A DNA stretch of 64,000 nucleotides from positions 38,388,747-38,452,746 of the forward strand of contig NC_091941.1 in assembly GCF_041260155.1 (NCBI RefSeq). The letters run 5' to 3'. This DNA comes from Ptychodera flava. Taxonomy: Eukaryota; Hemichordata; Enteropneusta; Ptychoderidae. Under the pieces are notes generated by a model, which made no database searches, was not told where the DNA came from, and worked only from the letters and a program-made list of their open reading frames with translations. Positions within the stretch are counted from its first letter, which is position 1; each line of letters starts with the position of its first letter. This document shows positions 44,601 to 57,100 of this stretch, in pieces. A program made the translations under genes and the position numbers.

Positions 44601-46202
44601 AAGCCTGGTTGTAATTGCTTTCTAAGTGAAAAATGAACTGTTAATTATCAAAAAAACATTGATTTTATAATCAGCATGATAATGAAATTCATGTGAGATT
44701 CTTTACTTGTTATGTATATGGACACCATAGCGTCTAATATGGTTTGTTTTCTGGTTTAATTGCTATACCTGAATGAAAATCTTCATATGCCTTACAGTAA
44801 TATCCACACAAAAAATAAAACAGAATCATTTGTTGCAAATTTCTTCCCGATTACTCATTGATCTGGCTTTTTTAGACTGCAATTAGTCTCAAACTCACAA
44901 TTTCCACAACGCCATATTTTTACCTCTGAAAAAGCTGCTTCAATAAGCAAGCAAATGGTCACTACTTCATACATGATGCCATAACTCAACAAAGTTTTTA
45001 GGCAACCAAAAATAGCAATTTACCTGTTTTGAATATATAATTAGACTAAATAAAATTTGACCAGGGGTCAGTGGGAAAAAAAAAGCGATTTTTCTCGATT
45101 TTAGTTAATATTTTTTGGAGAATGATATAGCTTATTTGAAAGTATACATGTCGAGGGTGACAATGAAGGAAAAAAATAAAATTAGATTTTTTGAGCATTT
45201 TGACCGACATTAGCCCAGACGATGGCCTTAAACAGGCTCCTTTGCTTGTTTTTAACCTGGTTTGCTACTGCATAGATTTGAAAGAAATAACACTTTCTTG
45301 GATGACTTCTCTGCAAAGTACATGTTTCTTGTGTCAGTGTACATATGTGAATCCATTTACGACAAGGTACTCACCTCCATCTCAGCAGGCCTTAACTGAC
45401 CAAAAAACATTTTTCTGAAAAGCTTTCCCAGCAAAATAATAATAACAAATGCTTGTAGGTACAACATCTGCAACAGATGATAAAATACGGAATTAGATTG
45501 ACAACAAAATCCTCGGACAAGAGTGCAAATTATTTCATCACTCTCGACTCATCAATCTTTATACTCTTTGAATTATCGCTGTAGAACATGGATAAATTCC
45601 ACATGTACACGTCAACAGCATCTTGTATCCCGTATCCTTGTTGGAATACTTCGGTGGTGTTTGGGAACTTGGTGGGTATTAATGGTCGTTGGATTTCACT
45701 TGCTGTATAGAATTTTACGGACTCGTCGCATTCTCTTTTCCTCTCTCTTTAAAGAGCACTGAATGCATTTCGCTGTGCAGTTGCATAATATTGAGTTATA
45801 ATATAGTTGTTTGGTTTTTGATCAAGAAGCCTGGCATGTATTTCATGTATTTGAATCAGCATTGATTATCCCTCCGGCTAAAATACACCTCTCATACATT
45901 TATACTTAATCGGACACTGACATCTTATTAGTGTACTTTTGCACAGATGTTTGTCGTTTAACCGAGGCGAGTGTGTAGGAATCCAAAGGTACGGACTTTG
46001 TAAGAAGATGTGTTTGTCACTGGTGCTCGCAAAATACAGAAGTAAATAATGTAAGCCTGGTATGTAAACTCACCGCCATGCTTGGGTTTGACTTGGTTAG
46101 ATAAACTACAGACGGATAAAACTGTCTTTTTTGGTAATATGCGTGGCCTATTACAGCCCCTGTGAGAGCAAGGCTCCCAAGGGTGAGCACTGCTGCACGC
46201 AT
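26605..46202 (-). CDS. SYVN1: E3 ubiquitin-protein ligase synoviolin / HRD1, complete
   Basis: ER-membrane ubiquitin ligase that drives ERAD, the removal of misfolded ER proteins. There are fourteen coding exons (transcript order): 46074-46202, 45375-45467, 41996-42148, 40865-40913, 40303-40406, 39522-39648, 39071-39170, 38452-38517, 37741-38006, 33277-33384, 32667-32885, 29180-29360, 28175-28386, 26605-26807. All introns are GT-AG, phases agree, and the total of 2010 nt gives 669 residues (human about 617). The N-terminus ([31 protein letters not shown]) starts a multi-span membrane region to about residue 250. The RING-H2 at 290-328 has C290, C293, C306, H308, H311, C314, C325 and C328. A polyQ run follows, then Pro/Ser/Thr-rich linkers and the conserved [17 protein letters not shown] helix. 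The ATG at 46202 is the first in frame. Large introns hold the repeats listed separately. Confidence 0.97.
27039..27065. repeat. Short inverted repeat
   Basis: AGTGTGGGA and TCCCACACT pair around an 8-nt spacer, followed by another CCCACACTCT. It lies just before the 148-bp foldback in the same SYVN1 intron and shares its 'CACACTC' wording. Confidence 0.5.
27303..27450. mobile_element. Foldback (hairpin) element, 148 bp
   Basis: Two arms of about 70 bp, nearly perfect complements, around the loop CCTGCGG. The outer ends read AGAATCTCAC and GTGAGATTCT. No coding capacity. It lies in the last SYVN1 intron. The shape fits a palindromic MITE. Confidence 0.8.
29736..32089. mobile_element. Putative 2.35-kb DNA element with TTAA ends
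   Basis: TTAA plus AGAGGAAAGTCC at 29732-29747 is exactly inverted at 32078-32093, a perfect 16-17 bp match including TTAA. A TTAA target is typical of piggyBac-like elements, though this end sequence is not a standard piggyBac one. No transposase frame was seen, so the element would be non-autonomous. It sits in the SYVN1 intron between exons 11 and 12. Confidence 0.55.
29985..30075 (+). other. tRNA-like B box (possible SINE head)
   Basis: GTTCGAATCC at 30061-30070 is a perfect B box. A weaker A-box-like TGGTCGACAGC lies about 70 nt upstream. The sequence does not fold into a full tRNA. It may be a SINE promoter carried inside the TTAA element. Confidence 0.3.
32094..32446 (+). mobile_element. 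TTAA-flanked MITE 'GGTAG..GCACCTCG', copy 1
   Basis: Inverted ends GGTAGAACGCACCTCG and CGAGGTGCATACTACC, each bordered by TTAA (32090-32093 and 32447-32450). The body of about 353 bp has no coding frame. The left TTAA is the same four bases that end the 2.35-kb element. A second, worn copy is at 41334-41665. Confidence 0.75.
33439..33695 (+). repeat. Tandem pair of about 142-bp units
   Basis: ACATAGGGC..AAAGTCCCTGAAGC starts at 33439 and 33581; the copies are about 90% alike. The phrase 'ACTAAGGTCATCCTAGGGAC..GTAAACCA..' is related to the core unit of the elements at 35840-37200. It is probably a core fragment of the same class. Confidence 0.75.
34110..34905 (+). mobile_element. Tandem-core element with three 226-bp units
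   Basis: Three head-to-tail units with an exact 226-bp period (landmark AATTAATGAGGTAC at 34213, 34439 and 34665), then a GGAC/GGATGG-rich run and an end with AGCCCC and TTGGGGACT that can pair weakly. Each unit carries AGGTCAAAGGTCA followed by CACGTG. It lies in the large intron between SYVN1 exons 9 and 10. Confidence 0.75.
34975..35179 (+). repeat. 26-bp minisatellite, eight units
   Basis: Unit CTTATACATGGGAGTCTATG plus GACTGC, repeated eight times with only two or three single-base differences. All three forward frames are open because 26 is not a multiple of three and no unit frame has a stop; this is not evidence of coding. Confidence 0.95.
35180..35420 (+). mobile_element. Right part of a tandem-core element with terminal hairpin
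   Basis: Carries 'ACCAAGTTTGAACGAAATCGC', 'TTTGAGATATCTGCGGTGAACGG', then (ACGG/ACGC)n and the terminal stem-loop AGTCCCCCCGGAC-GGT-GTCCGTGGGGACT (35388-35415) followed by AAAAA. The 26-bp minisatellite is an expansion of its left part. Related to the inverted copy at 14290-14725. Confidence 0.65.
35840..36240 (+). mobile_element. Tandem-core element, copy A, with ACAT run and terminal hairpin
   Basis: Core phrase 'CCCTAGGGACCTGTATACC', an ACAT run at about 36126-36175, 'GACGCCGGACGGATACCCAT', and an almost fully self-complementary 30-bp end at 36206-36235 (AGCT, CTATAGACTATAGTCTATAG, AGCT). Nearly identical to the right 360 bp of the element ending at 37196. Confidence 0.75.
36330..37200 (+). 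mobile_element. Tandem-core element, copy B, with about four 146-bp units
   Basis: The landmark CCTGTATA recurs at 36443, 36586, 36732 and 36878 (spacing 143, 146, 146). Then come an ACAT run, the GACGCCGGACGG block, a terminal palindrome at 37167-37196 and AAAA. It lies in the SYVN1 intron between exons 9 and 10. Confidence 0.8.
41334..41665 (+). mobile_element. TTAA-type MITE, copy 2 (worn)
   Basis: Begins GAAGGTAGTACATATACATG and ends GGCACATACAACCTTTAAGGG. The interior matches 32094-32446 (ACTCTCTT, TACCAAACTTTGCCAGGTGA, TTTAAGTCTTTTAATTTC). The ends are decayed. It lies in the SYVN1 intron between exons 3 and 4. Confidence 0.65.
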
Positions 46203-46537
46203 TTTCAACTTAAACAGCTAAATGCACAAGAATACACAGTTAACGTGCACTACTCTTCTTCTCCACTGAACAGAAATAAAAATGGCGACGTATTTCCGGA
46301 TTTCCTTTTAAGGTAAACTTTACCTTATATGGCAAGAGGCCGGTGTGGCCGGCTCTGATTGGCAGGTGAGCAAAGACAGAACCTACAATCAATAAATCCA
46401 GCAGACGACCAATATTTGGCGCTACTTTCATTCTGCAAAAGCAAGGTAATGATCGCCATGATCCATCGCTGTTAGTTTTCCATAAACACCTACGGATCTT
46501 AATACATCACCCAAAAATTAACGAACAAATAGGTATA
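46203..46537. promoter_or_regulatory. Divergent SYVN1/SPDYA promoter
   Basis: Only 335 bp separate the two start codons, which face away from each other, so promoter elements must be shared or overlapping. No TATA box is obvious. On the SYVN1 strand CCAATCAGAGCCGGCCACA (46344-46362) fits the ER stress element CCAAT-N9-CCACG with one mismatch. TTTGGCGC at 46415-46422 is a perfect E2F-type site nearer SPDYA. Motifs are seen directly; factor use is inferred. Confidence 0.65.
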
Positions 46538-49500
46538 ATGTCCGTGTGCGTACAGAAGAACCCGTACATTTCTCCCCACTTTAGATTCGTCGATGGTTTC
46601 AAATCACTTCCTTCCTTCGAGGACGTTTTCTGGAAGAAACGAGATGTTTTTGAAAGTATGGAGGTAAATTGTTTTGATTTGACTTCGCCCCGTCAAGCTG
46701 ATGTTCATTCGCAGTCAAACAATAGGGGTTCGCATGAACAGATCTGCATTGGTGACGACCAGAAGTCGAGAAAAATCAAGCTAAAGCAGCGTATCCGCAC
46801 CGTTGAACGAGAAGACGAGAAAGTGAACGATGAGCACAAGCCAAAACAGAACAAAGTCAAACGAAGCAGACACGATTCTTCCGGTTCTGATGCAGAAAGA
46901 AGTTCACATCTATTCTCGCCAACCAAAAAGATAAAGAATAGCAGGGCTATACCTGTCAGCTCAAGGGAAATGAATGCTTTTTTCAAGTTATTTGGTGAGT
47001 ACTAATACTATGGAGTGCTGGCTGTTTTGGTGTTGAAACTTCAACTGAAAGTTAAGTAAATGCAGGACCGCAGGTCACGAGTTCAGCAGTTTTTGTTCAG
47101 GATTGAAACAACGGGAAAAAAACCATCATGGTTGCGGGGCCCGGGGGAGGAGGTTGCTCTTATTAATCAAGTGAAATTTGATAGTAAAATTTCGGTTGCA
47201 TTTTTCATATTAAAAGGTCATGTATCAATGTCATTTGTTATGACTGTTGATTTTCTCACCATGTGCAGCTATTTTCGTTGTGATTGGTTGCATAAATGTT
47301 TTATTTATCTGTTTCGTTTAATTTACAAAGTACATAGCTTTGTGTCAAAAACACCCATCCACAGATTTGACAACAAACAATACCAGGAATGATCAGTATC
47401 ACAATGAATTATAGCGAGACTACACAACAGGTTCTGAAGGTTGATCGAACAGCGCCCCCAGAGTCCAATATGCATTATGTCGACCGAAGGAATGAAGTGA
47501 AGCTTATAGTTTCCACTTATTTCAATTGGTCAGAAAAATAAGGTTTATTATTTAGATTACAATGATGTATCTTAATTTGTAATTTTAAGGAAAATGCTGT
47601 GTCACTGAAAACAAGATCATGCTTATCCCTATCAATAGTATGTTCAATAAAGCTTAAAAACTTTTTATCATTGTAACATTGGTGTACTTCTGTACATAAA
47701 ATATGTTTTGATTGAGATCATCTCGCAGTCTCCTCTCAAGATAATGAAATGTAACACAAAACAAAAATAAGAATGTACTCAGTTTTTTTACAAATGATCA
47801 TGGAATGACTAAAATGCTTGTATTATGAAAATAATTTTGTCAGGTTATTGAATACTGAGTTCTTTTCTTCAAGTTTCATGCAATTGAAGTTATCTTGAAT
47901 GGTCAGTGGAATTACAAGGAAGATAGATCATATTGAACTGTTTTGTAGGATAGATTATGGAGTTTACCATAATCTTGTTGAAAGTAATCTAAGTAAAACC
48001 TGTGAATTTATAATTCGCTGAGTAAGCTTTCTGTTGCAGTTCTTCAATGTTATGATGTATGGTGGGTGTATAACTATAGAAAAATGTAAAAATTATGGAT
48101 GGTACTAACATTAAGTTTATTATCTTCACTTTGAGTTCTGAACTGTTAATTTATGTACCTCACATTTATGTAATTTTCAGAAGATGATGTTATTCAAGAC
48201 TTTTTTGCAATGGACAAATGCTCAAGAATTGTTGATAAGGTAAGCATTAACTTTGATTTCATAATGCTTTATATTGATAAAATTGATGTTAATCAGTATT
48301 CAAATTAAAATGTTGTTGTGGTGAGTTAACATTAATGTGGAAAATAGAAGCTTTGATGTCACTTACTGTTCTCAGAATGAAATTCGATCTCGCAGTCATG
48401 ATATAAGTACATGTAGGTTCTTTGATTAATACCAACGACAACCGCATATTTATGTTTTGCTTTCTGTTTAATTCCAGTATTTGATTGCAATGGTGTTTGC
48501 CTACTTCAAGAAAGCTGGTTACAAAGTGAAACAGTACACAAGAAAGAATTTCTTTATTGCCCTGTAAGTAAAAAAAATATGTAGCGACAAATATGCTCAT
48601 TTCACACAAGTGATTTATGCAGTGCTTAATATAAGTGACGGGGTGTGATTGCCTTGGAATATGAAATTACCATTTCCATATGAGTTAAGGTCCTACGATA
48701 TGCTTCCAATGTACAATTGTTACTGTGATGTGCTTATGTATCCAACTTCATGATATATAGCAGGGGCCATGACAAGTAAAAGTTATTTCGTTCAGGGGAT
48801 GGGGTTACCTATTTTTTGTTATCATATTTGCACAAAGTACAGGTATGGTACAGATATTTGAGTGATCCTCAATCATGGTTAATAGTTATTTGCTTGTACT
48901 TCAAAGATCTGTCAGCAGCTTCAACCCTACACCAACTTCTTTCAGCAAAAAAATCCTGTCCTGGAGAAAGTTAAGGAGCGGCGTGCCTGAAGAAAGTCTT
49001 TCCACAGAGCATTGAAACCTGAGCAAACACTGAATTGAAGCTTTTCCATTACAGATACTTGGCACATGATATGGAAGAAGATGAAGAAGACTACAAGTAT
49101 GAAATATTTCCATGGGCTTTAGGTGAAAGATGGCGGGATAAATTTCCTAGCTTTTTAAGAAAACGAGACAAGTTATGGAGAGCAGTCAATTACTCAGCAG
49201 CTGTCAGTAGGAAATGTTGTGAAGAGGTAACTGACTGCATGTACAGTTTGTCTAACCGTGTCCTTTATAGATTGGAGAGTCTGTGGTTTGTATTTTTAAA
49301 GATATAGTTGGATTTACTAGGTATAAAGTGATGAAATTGTACTGAAGTTTACAGTACCTATCATGACAGCAATGAAGAGTTAGATACCATCTGTATTTTA
49401 ATGATACTGGTTGTGTAAATTGAAGCAATTAGTAAATATGAAAATCAGAAAAATTGAAATAAAATGTTCTCATACTTTTGCTTGAAACATAACCTTTTGT

Positions 49501-50716
49501 GGAAAATTTGCTCAGCAATTTCCTTTCCAAGCAGACAGATTTTTATCTACTATACTGCATGTAAGGATTGGGCAAAGGAAGTTAGGCTGAACAATGAATT
49601 ACAAAAAGTATCATTCTATTTTCAGGTTATGTCAATTTGTCCAGATCATGCCTGCTGGTCCAGAGAACGCAAAGAATATCATGCAGGTGCGATCCGCAGT
49701 TATTTAAGACCTGATGACTTTGACGGTTATCCAAGAGGTCCTGGTGCAACCCCGCCAAGGTGCAATCTATGTGATGGAACTAATAAGACCTTGAATGAGG
49801 AGTCTACCATTTCAAGTACTTGTGATGATGATAGTCCAGAAGGAGCTTGTCTTTATCTGTCTTCATGCACAGACACTTCAACAGACAGTCTTGATTCACT
49901 CTATCAGTATGACTGTGAGCTATCTGCACCTCAACATTTTGACATGCAAGGTAAACAGATTTTTTCCCAAACTCGAAAGATCAATTTTTAAATGTTTAAT
50001 ATAAAGTTTGTTCCATAGTCAGATAGATGGAAGGCACACAAAATTATCACTATTGTTAATACAATGGCACATGCATATTTTTACATTTAGCCATCACTGA
50101 AATAAATGGATAACAGAGAAATTAATGTACCATGAAAATGCAATTTCTAACTCCAATTCTCCTGATAGAAAGAAACTAAATTTGTGGTGACTCCTGATAG
50201 AAAGAAACTAAATTTGTGGTGACTGTCACATAAGTATTTCAAAGTGATTGAAAACTTCTTTTTGATTAAATCACTGTATCAATTCAGTTATTTCCATTTA
50301 TTTGAAAATTTTCCTTCCATAAATGTTGTACATTCAACATTTATGGAAGAAAAATTTTCAAAGTATACAGATGATTGTAACTGGAAGAAGGATTGTGTAG
50401 AAGGTACCATGAACTGAGAATCACCCAAAATAAAAGATAAAACATGTAAAGATGGAAGAAAAAGTGCTGAATTTACCTATTTCAGGAAAGGCCAAATAAA
50501 GACTATGGTTATACTCTCCCTGTGATGCTACATGAAAACCACTTGTGTGAGTTTCCCTTCGGAGTATATCTATCCAAATAGTCTGATACTGTAAAATATG
50601 TTTAAATTGACTCAGCTGAGTTTGTGAATTTTGCATTCTTTTCCTGTTTAGGTTTACGTGAAACTCTGCATACTGACCCTGGTGATAGTTTTTTCTGGGC
50701 TCACAAGGAAGAATAG
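46538..50716 (+). CDS. SPDYA: Speedy/RINGO A-like CDK activator, complete
   Basis: Binds and activates CDK1/2 without a cyclin, acting at G1/S, in DNA-damage responses and in meiosis. Six exons: 46538-46994, 48181-48239, 48478-48563, 49055-49226, 49626-49950, 50652-50716. All introns are GT-AG with matching phase, and 1164 nt gives 387 residues. The Speedy/RINGO box spans about residues 143-265: [71 protein letters not shown] and VSRKCCEE. Then follow [20 protein letters not shown] and [13 protein letters not shown]. The last short exon ends [10 protein letters not shown]. The N-terminal region (about 145 residues, Lys/Arg-rich, probably nuclear) is longer than in mammals. The ATG at 46538 was chosen as the first in an open frame after the shared promoter. 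Confidence 0.95.
50159..50222. repeat. Perfect 32-bp tandem duplication
   Basis: CTCCTGATAGAAAGAAACTA and the following 12 bases occur twice in a row without a difference, inside the last SPDYA intron. Confidence 0.95.
50301..50362. repeat. 62-bp palindrome
   Basis: Arms of about 28 bp (TTTGAAAATTTTCCTTCCAT and its complement) with a tiny loop, in the last SPDYA intron. Confidence 0.8.
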
Positions 50717-51557
50717 AAAGAGAAATTCCACAAGAGATAAGTAACCAGTATGAAATAGCAGCACACTGAAAGGACATTATTCTGTTTGGTCAAAGGAAAG
50801 GGAACATTCTCTTCTTGTGTGAATTTAAATGCTATTTAATTATTGAATAATCAATGGCAAACTATTTGTATATGATTGATGTCTTCACATGAATTTTGAC
50901 ATATTTTAAGTGTTTCTCTTGGTTAACATTGCAAAGTGCATGTTTTAATTAAGAGATTGAAAGCAAAAGATTTTATAAACAAAAAGATTTCATAAACAAA
51001 GTTATAAGCCAATAGCATATCAATGGCAGATAAGTTATACTCTCCTCTGAAGCCAAACATATTATGCAACGGGCAAAAACATGACCTTCGCGTCATATTA
51101 AACAATAATCTATGCCAAAATATATAGAAGATTTGGGTACAATAGCATGAGCCACTAGGTTAGTACTGTATTGTGTGAATTGTACCCAAATTGAATGTAT
51201 TCCCACTTACAGAGGGGTTAGTGTCACTCCAGTATAATTATATCACAGTCCCACCATGGAGGGATTGTGATTATATAAATGTATGTGCTGCTGGCATTTT
51301 AATGCTTTTCTCTTTAGTTTGAGCACTTGAAAAGGACAAAGTAGATTTCTAGCATCTGAATGATACATATATTATATCAATATTTACTGTCAAATTAATA
51401 AAGGCATTTTCCACTCTATAGTCCAATAGCACTCTATAATACATGTACTGTTGGACTATATGCGGTCAAGACTTGACAAGAACCATAGTATCTTTGCGAT
51501 ATAGCAAAGTTGGCACACGCTCCATGCCAGAATTTCAATATACTGCTATGACATTAT
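50717..51557. other. SPDYA 3' UTR and intergenic DNA
   Basis: AT-rich, with no clear AATAAA just after the stop. A short inverted repeat (TATAGTCCAATAG and CTGTTGGACTATA) lies near 51417-51462. No gene was recognised. Confidence 0.4.
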
Positions 51558-51694
51558 AGCAATAAAGTACACCAAACAATACCACTTGGTTTTGACCAGT
51601 TCACTTCATATATGCACTCACTATTGCTCGTGCAAATATGTCATGAACTGGTCAAAATTTCCTGCTATACCATTGCTGAGTGGGCTTTATTGCT
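51558..51694. mobile_element. Imperfect foldback element, about 137 bp
   Basis: Outer AGCAATAAAG pairs with CTTTATTGCT. Inner arms are TTTTGACCAGTTCA with TGAACTGGTCAAAA and ATATATGCAC with GTGCAAATAT. Some mismatches and gaps. Shape and length resemble the other foldbacks in the window. Confidence 0.65.
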
Positions 51695-52952
51695 TAATTA
51701 AATATCTCATATACATTAATTACAGCACGCCACACAAGTTAATCACTAACATAAATCTGTCATTCAGTGATGTTTGTAAAAACAAAGTTTCACGATGTGA
51801 ATACTAAGAATGGTCAAGCTGTCTGTTTTTTAACTGATTAGAGAATAAAATCTTGAATGTGTATACCCATTAAAATGAAAACGATTCTATGCCGTATTTT
51901 CAGCATTGCCAATTCAGATGATTACAATGGGATTCAGTTCTTTAATAAACCAGGGTATGTAAAATAGATCCATTACATTTTGAAGTGATCATCTTAGGCT
52001 GCTTTGCCAGCCAGAGTTCAAATCTGGAATTGAATAGCAGTACCAAAGGATGCAACATATGAACACATTGCCTCTCTCTTACATCTCTCATTGATCCAAA
52101 GGAACGATAAATCAGCAAACATGCAAACTTGAATGTTTCATTATTTGTGCTTATTTTAAACTGTATGGCAATGTTTGTTATCATGAGTTAGCTGCATACT
52201 TTGTCTTGATTATTTTTGTTGCAGCCCCTTATGTTCAGCTAGGGTATACATATATTTATCACATGCACAAGCCAAGTTTGTCGTCTCCGAACAAAAAATA
52301 CGGGATTTATTCTCTGGTCGTTCTACGTCACGACAACCCGCGTCTATGTCATCAGTTTTGGTGCGTCGGACCTTTTTTTTTGGTCGATCTTCTGTGTGCT
52401 CGTAAATCTGTAAACAAACAACATGGCGGCCGATGTTTCTCCCATGATCAAAAGTCATGTAATGAAATCGATATTTTCACAGACTACGACATTACTAATC
52501 CGAACAATGTAAACACAAGAGTGTACCGCCTGTATATTCCGAAGGAATTACGTGAATAATTTGCGGAAACAACAAACTCGAAGCTGGTCGCGTATACCGT
52601 GGGTTCCGTACGCATTGCAAACAGGGTCAGGCGCGACGTTTACAGTGTTCGCGCCGTCGAGATTCAGTCGATATTTGTTCCCGAAAAATAGCGTATCTTC
52701 GTCTGTGATAAATTTCTAGGACTATGCTATCTTTGAAATAGAGTATAACTTTGCGGAAGGTAGCCTACGTGTAGACCGAGAGCTGTCATTTGCTCCACAC
52801 ACGACGCACGACTGGAAATGATTGACAACTTGTGCACGGCGTACTGATATTTATTCCTAAAGTAGTTCAAAAGTTTAAACGCGGAATCGTCATGGAAAAC
52901 TTATTTTATTTTGCAAAAAATAACGAATTCTTGGCTTGTGCATGTGATAAGT
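51695..52952. other. Intergenic DNA with a CpG-richer stretch
   Basis: 52280-52830 is richer in CpG and carries TACGTCAC and ACAACATGGCGGCC with a good Kozak context (ATG at about 52422), but the frame closes after about 29 codons without a clear donor. It could be the promoter of an unplaced gene. Nothing firmer can be said. Confidence 0.3.
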
Positions 52953-53103
52953 ATATTATTCCCTAATATTTTTCTTCGTTCAGCTCGGAAAATACTCGTG
53001 ACGTAATGACCGTGTCACCACTCGTCTCCGACTCGTGGTGACACGGTCATTACGTCACTCGTATTTTCCTTCGCTGAACGAAGAAAAATATTTGGAATAA
53101 TAT
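52953..53103. mobile_element. Foldback (hairpin) element, 151 bp
   Basis: Near-perfect palindrome: ATTTTTCTTCGTTCAGC, GTGACGTAATGACCGTGTCA and CCACTCGT, then a CTCCG loop and the mirrored arm. Ends run into TA-rich flanks. No coding capacity. Contains two facing TGACGTAA half-sites. Confidence 0.85.
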
Positions 53104-54139
<1,036 letters not shown>

Positions 54140-57100
54140 TTAAATACGCTTATATTTTCTGAGTTTTAGCAGAAAAGCTGAAAAAAAAAGAAAGAAATGA
54201 ATAGTTAGTCACAAGAGTTTTGTCATGCATGTACTTCTTTCATTATGATTCAATTTGTCAAGTGTTAAGTTCAAAAAGCGAGGTATTGCAGGATAATATT
54301 TTCATGACCAGTATATATAAAAACTTTTAGGAAGTACAGAAAGAACAGATCTACATACGAGTGAGTTGAAATTCATTTGAACCATACATGAAACTTGCTC
54401 ATGATTACTAGAAAGAATGTTTGAGACCGAATATAGTAGGTGATGAGCAAATAGCAAATGAATTTGTGATAGGTTTAGAGTGTGTAAAAAGTGAAGGATA
54501 TACTTTTTATATTGGGTTAACAACAAATCAGATTTTTATGAAATGATATGAGATGCACTAGCTGTGTTAACTTTCAAACTTTGGTAAAAGAGATAAACAG
54601 GTATATGTTGTATTGCATTTATTAAATTTCAAAATTTGGTAATTTTGTAAAATTTGTAATCATTGTTCATAATTTATTTATGAGCTGAATTAGTTAATAG
54701 ATTGAAGTGTCTTTCAACTTGGAAGTTTTAAATATTTATTAACTTAACTATCATAATATTTTTAAATGTTGAATTTTACATGTAATGTTACCTTTATAGG
54801 TCACACTTATGATTCAAGTAATATATGTTATTATAATAATGAAAACGAGAAAGTAATATGTGTAAAGGATCTAGGAGCCATGCTTCCTTCTATTGGTATT
54901 ATGTTTTTTATGATAGTTGGCCAGTAATATTTGCCAGGTTTGGGAGTATTTTACGACATTTGAACCCTTCTCACCATACATTTAATCTTTATATGCTACA
55001 TCATCATTCCCTTTTCGTGTTTGTATGACACTTTCAGCATTTACCATGTTGCACTTTTTATGCATAAACTTTCTTTGAGTAATAATGATAAAATGTGCCG
55101 TAATCAGAATTTAATTAAGACAGCAAATTTGGTAACATTGTGCCTAGTACTCTAACATGTATACTTGAATATCTGGGAAAGTTTGTGAGGAAAGCTAGTA
55201 ATTCATGTTTTCATGCAAAACTCATATTACTTGTTATTGCACTACAAATGAATGTGGTAAAAACTTCGTTTTGCAGTGATTTTTATAATGTGTTTATACA
55301 TTTACAGTGAAGTGTTTGGATTCCAAGTGAAGCAAAAAACAAAACAAAATGACATTTTTTTAGATCATTTTTATGACCCAAAATTGAAAAGCTGCAATTA
55401 TCATATACAGAGGTCCTACTAGCATGAGAGTTTCTGAGTTACTGTTGGATTTTTGATATACAGATTAAATTGTACCTGTATGTGGTTGTTGGTAGTATGC
55501 TGGTTTTGCGAGATAAACTTGACCAACTGGATTTGTGTTTACTTCATCTGATTCTGCAAAAGAAAAACAGTTTAAAAAGTGTACAGGCTATTGACAAGTA
55601 TCGGTAAGAAAATGACTTTATGACTTCAAAGCATGAGAAAAATCAAAATATGAAGAGAAGTTGCATTAAAAGAGTATTCATTGGTGAGCAAATCCTGAGG
55701 TATCTGGTGGACTATAAGATCAGTATTGCAGTAAAGTCAATAGGCCAAACCCGGAATTCGAATCGACCACGGTACAAACAAAGCCATGTGTGCAAACGCG
55801 CATAGACGTACGTGTATTTCCATACGCGTTAGTACACATGTGGGTTTGTTTGTACCGGCATCACGTGATTATTTGGGCGTACTGAGTCTGTAGAACGCAT
55901 CGCGTCCTTTTTATTCCGGAGTAGAACCATTGAAATGGGCTAACAATTACATGGTAGTTGTGTGTACACTTTTGATCATATACCGGTAAGTTAATCAGAA
56001 GTCTTGAAAATTGTAGTAGTGCAAGAGAAAGTCAACTGCTACATGCTAAACTAAGATGATTGTCCTGGGTCTCACACCATTGGATTTGTTCATTCTTGGA
56101 ATTCAGTTTTGTTATCATTGGACATTTTTGCAGGTCAATAAAATTTCATCTTTACTTTTCAACTCAGTGCTTTTTCAGAATTTATTGTCTGCATGGTCAA
56201 TCCTTCCTATTGCATGGCTTCTTGATATTGTACATATTGTGAGATTATATTGTTATTTATGTACCTTGGTTTATATGTTTTATGTATGTACCATCTGTAT
56301 TTGCATTGCAGTGCAGTGCAAGTACTGAACACTCCTTGCCATACCTTTATTTTGATAATCATGCAATCCTTGAAAACATCTTTTGTATTTAGACATTCAC
56401 TGTCATCTGCTAATTTTTGTTGGATCTTCTGTATGCATTTTCATAATTGAAAGTTGTCATTTTTAGCTTTAAGATAAATAAATTGTTGCAGTGTAACTGT
56501 TTGTTGATGTATGATTTTGATTCCAACATCAAAATATCAACTAGACATTTAATTCAGTTTCAATGAGACTAAGTAAATTGTGACTTCTGTGGAGGGACTG
56601 TACTTTAGTTTGGTACTTGCATTAAACCTTTATAAGGTAACATTTCTACATAGAACCTATTGATTGCAGATAGGACATCCAAGACATATTGCCAACCTAG
56701 ATGGCACTTTTACAGTACATTTACCAATGATTTTGACGATGAGATACAGCTGGATATTGATACACTACCTAATTAGGTTTGTCAGTTTGCTCTTGAATTT
56801 ACCCTTTTAGTGGTCAACTTTTACAACTTTGCGCCAACATCAGACAGACTAAAACAGCAGGTGACGCAGCAAGATGTCTGTAAACTAATTTACTATGTAG
56901 TATGTTTATATCTTTACAGCAGCTATCAGTTTCAATGGTGACACACACAGAGACTGGTTGCCAAGTTTTACAAGCAGTTCAAATTCACGGAGAGGTGGTA
57001 AAAGAACGCTACGTTACTGCAAATTTAGACTCGGAGGACAGTGTTCTTTGTAGTTGAATATCAATAAAGTTCATGACTTCAAACAAAATCTAAAACTAAC

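Noticed and set aside
52206-52559. 117-codon frame near the CpG-richer region
   Set aside because: No motif and no splice context; the ATGGCGGCC inside it is in another frame that closes quickly. Kept only as a possible promoter region.
56056-56328. 90-codon hydrophobic frame as a membrane protein
   Set aside because: AT-rich DNA commonly gives such Leu/Ile/Cys-rich frames; it lies in a TRMT61B intron and has no supporting feature.
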